Of a DNA stretch of 64,000 bases, positions 63,919 to 64,000 are shown one piece after another (position 1 is the first letter of the stretch; the number at the start of each line of letters is the position of its first letter). Below the pieces are notes generated by a model. That model searched no databases and was not told the DNA's origin. It worked only from the letters and a program-made list of their open reading frames with translations. Both the position numbers and the translations under genes were made by a program. Source of the stretch: Acanthosoma haemorrhoidale (taxonomy: Eukaryota > Arthropoda > Insecta > Hemiptera > Acanthosomatidae); NCBI GenBank assembly GCA_930367205.1, contig OV884014.1, positions 70,225,104 to 70,289,103 on the forward strand, in the 5' to 3' direction.

Positions 63919-64000
63919 AAAGGGTGTCCCAGAATTAGCGCAAGATTTGAATTGCCACCATTTGTGCAGTAAAGGGCTGGCAACCCTTAAAAAACAATTT
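63919..64000 (+). mobile_element. 5' end of a second mariner-type element (cut by window end)
   Basis: It begins AGGGTGTCCCAGAATTAGCGC, a terminal-repeat-like start. From about 63935 it matches 48447-48510, the 5' UTR of the deleted transposase copy. The transposase ATG would lie about 45 nt past the end of this window. Its condition cannot be judged here. Confidence 0.75.

Overview
This window looks like intergenic DNA from an insect nuclear genome. It is strongly AT-rich (roughly two thirds A+T by eye, not counted) and has no operons or ribosome-binding sites. Every protein homology I can recognise comes from transposable elements typical of arthropods: Jockey-type LINEs, Ty3/Gypsy LTR elements, hAT, Tc1/mariner and Penelope. 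A hemipteran or similar insect is possible, but I cannot fix the species. I recognise no intact host protein-coding gene, no convincing tRNA or rRNA gene, and no CRISPR array.

Layout. Positions 1-7155 are AT-rich noncoding DNA with one decayed tRNA-derived SINE head (about 4765-4832). A solo Gypsy LTR with perfect 5-bp target duplications lies at 7161-8008, followed directly by the 3' end of LINE family B (8027-8290). A 3' fragment of LINE family A is at 10159-10526, and a dispersed repeat ('C') precedes a 216-bp tandem array (12094-13123). About 13.9-23.9 kb is mostly noncoding with several GC-richer islands. At 23.9-26.9 kb are a second LINE-A copy and a second solo LTR on the minus strand. 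At 29.8-30.2 kb is a decayed reverse transcriptase, and at 31.3 kb a 124-nt (GA)n run. The 38-43 kb stretch holds four LINE-B fragments in both orientations, one with a 51-nt poly(A) tail, plus a tiny LINE-A 3' end. A LINE-A 3' fragment is at 45.65 kb, an 11-bp perfect hairpin at 46.03 kb and a candidate TATA/initiator promoter at 46.29 kb. An internally deleted mariner-type transposase is at 48.4-49.1 kb and the best-preserved LINE-A copy at 50.88-51.47 kb. A CpG-rich island is at 53.2-53.7 kb and a weak RT relic at 55.7-56.3 kb.

The right end is a nested transposon zone. A Penelope-like relic (about 58.0-58.8 kb) is interrupted by a near-complete but decayed hAT element (58827-62196). The hAT has degenerate inverted termini, AT-rich subterminal motifs, a BED finger, a recognisable dimerisation domain and a clean 83-nt intron. 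It is followed by a deleted Gypsy element in which LTR sequence runs straight into pol (62959-63830). The window ends inside the 5' terminus of a second copy of the mariner-type element (63919-64000).

The most informative signals are structural. The 3' ends of both LINE families carry short hairpins whose stems are kept across copies while loops, and some base pairs, change. The 216-bp array shows a 432-bp higher-order period. The hAT intron and its insertion into Penelope give a datable nesting order. No novel multi-gene system was found.
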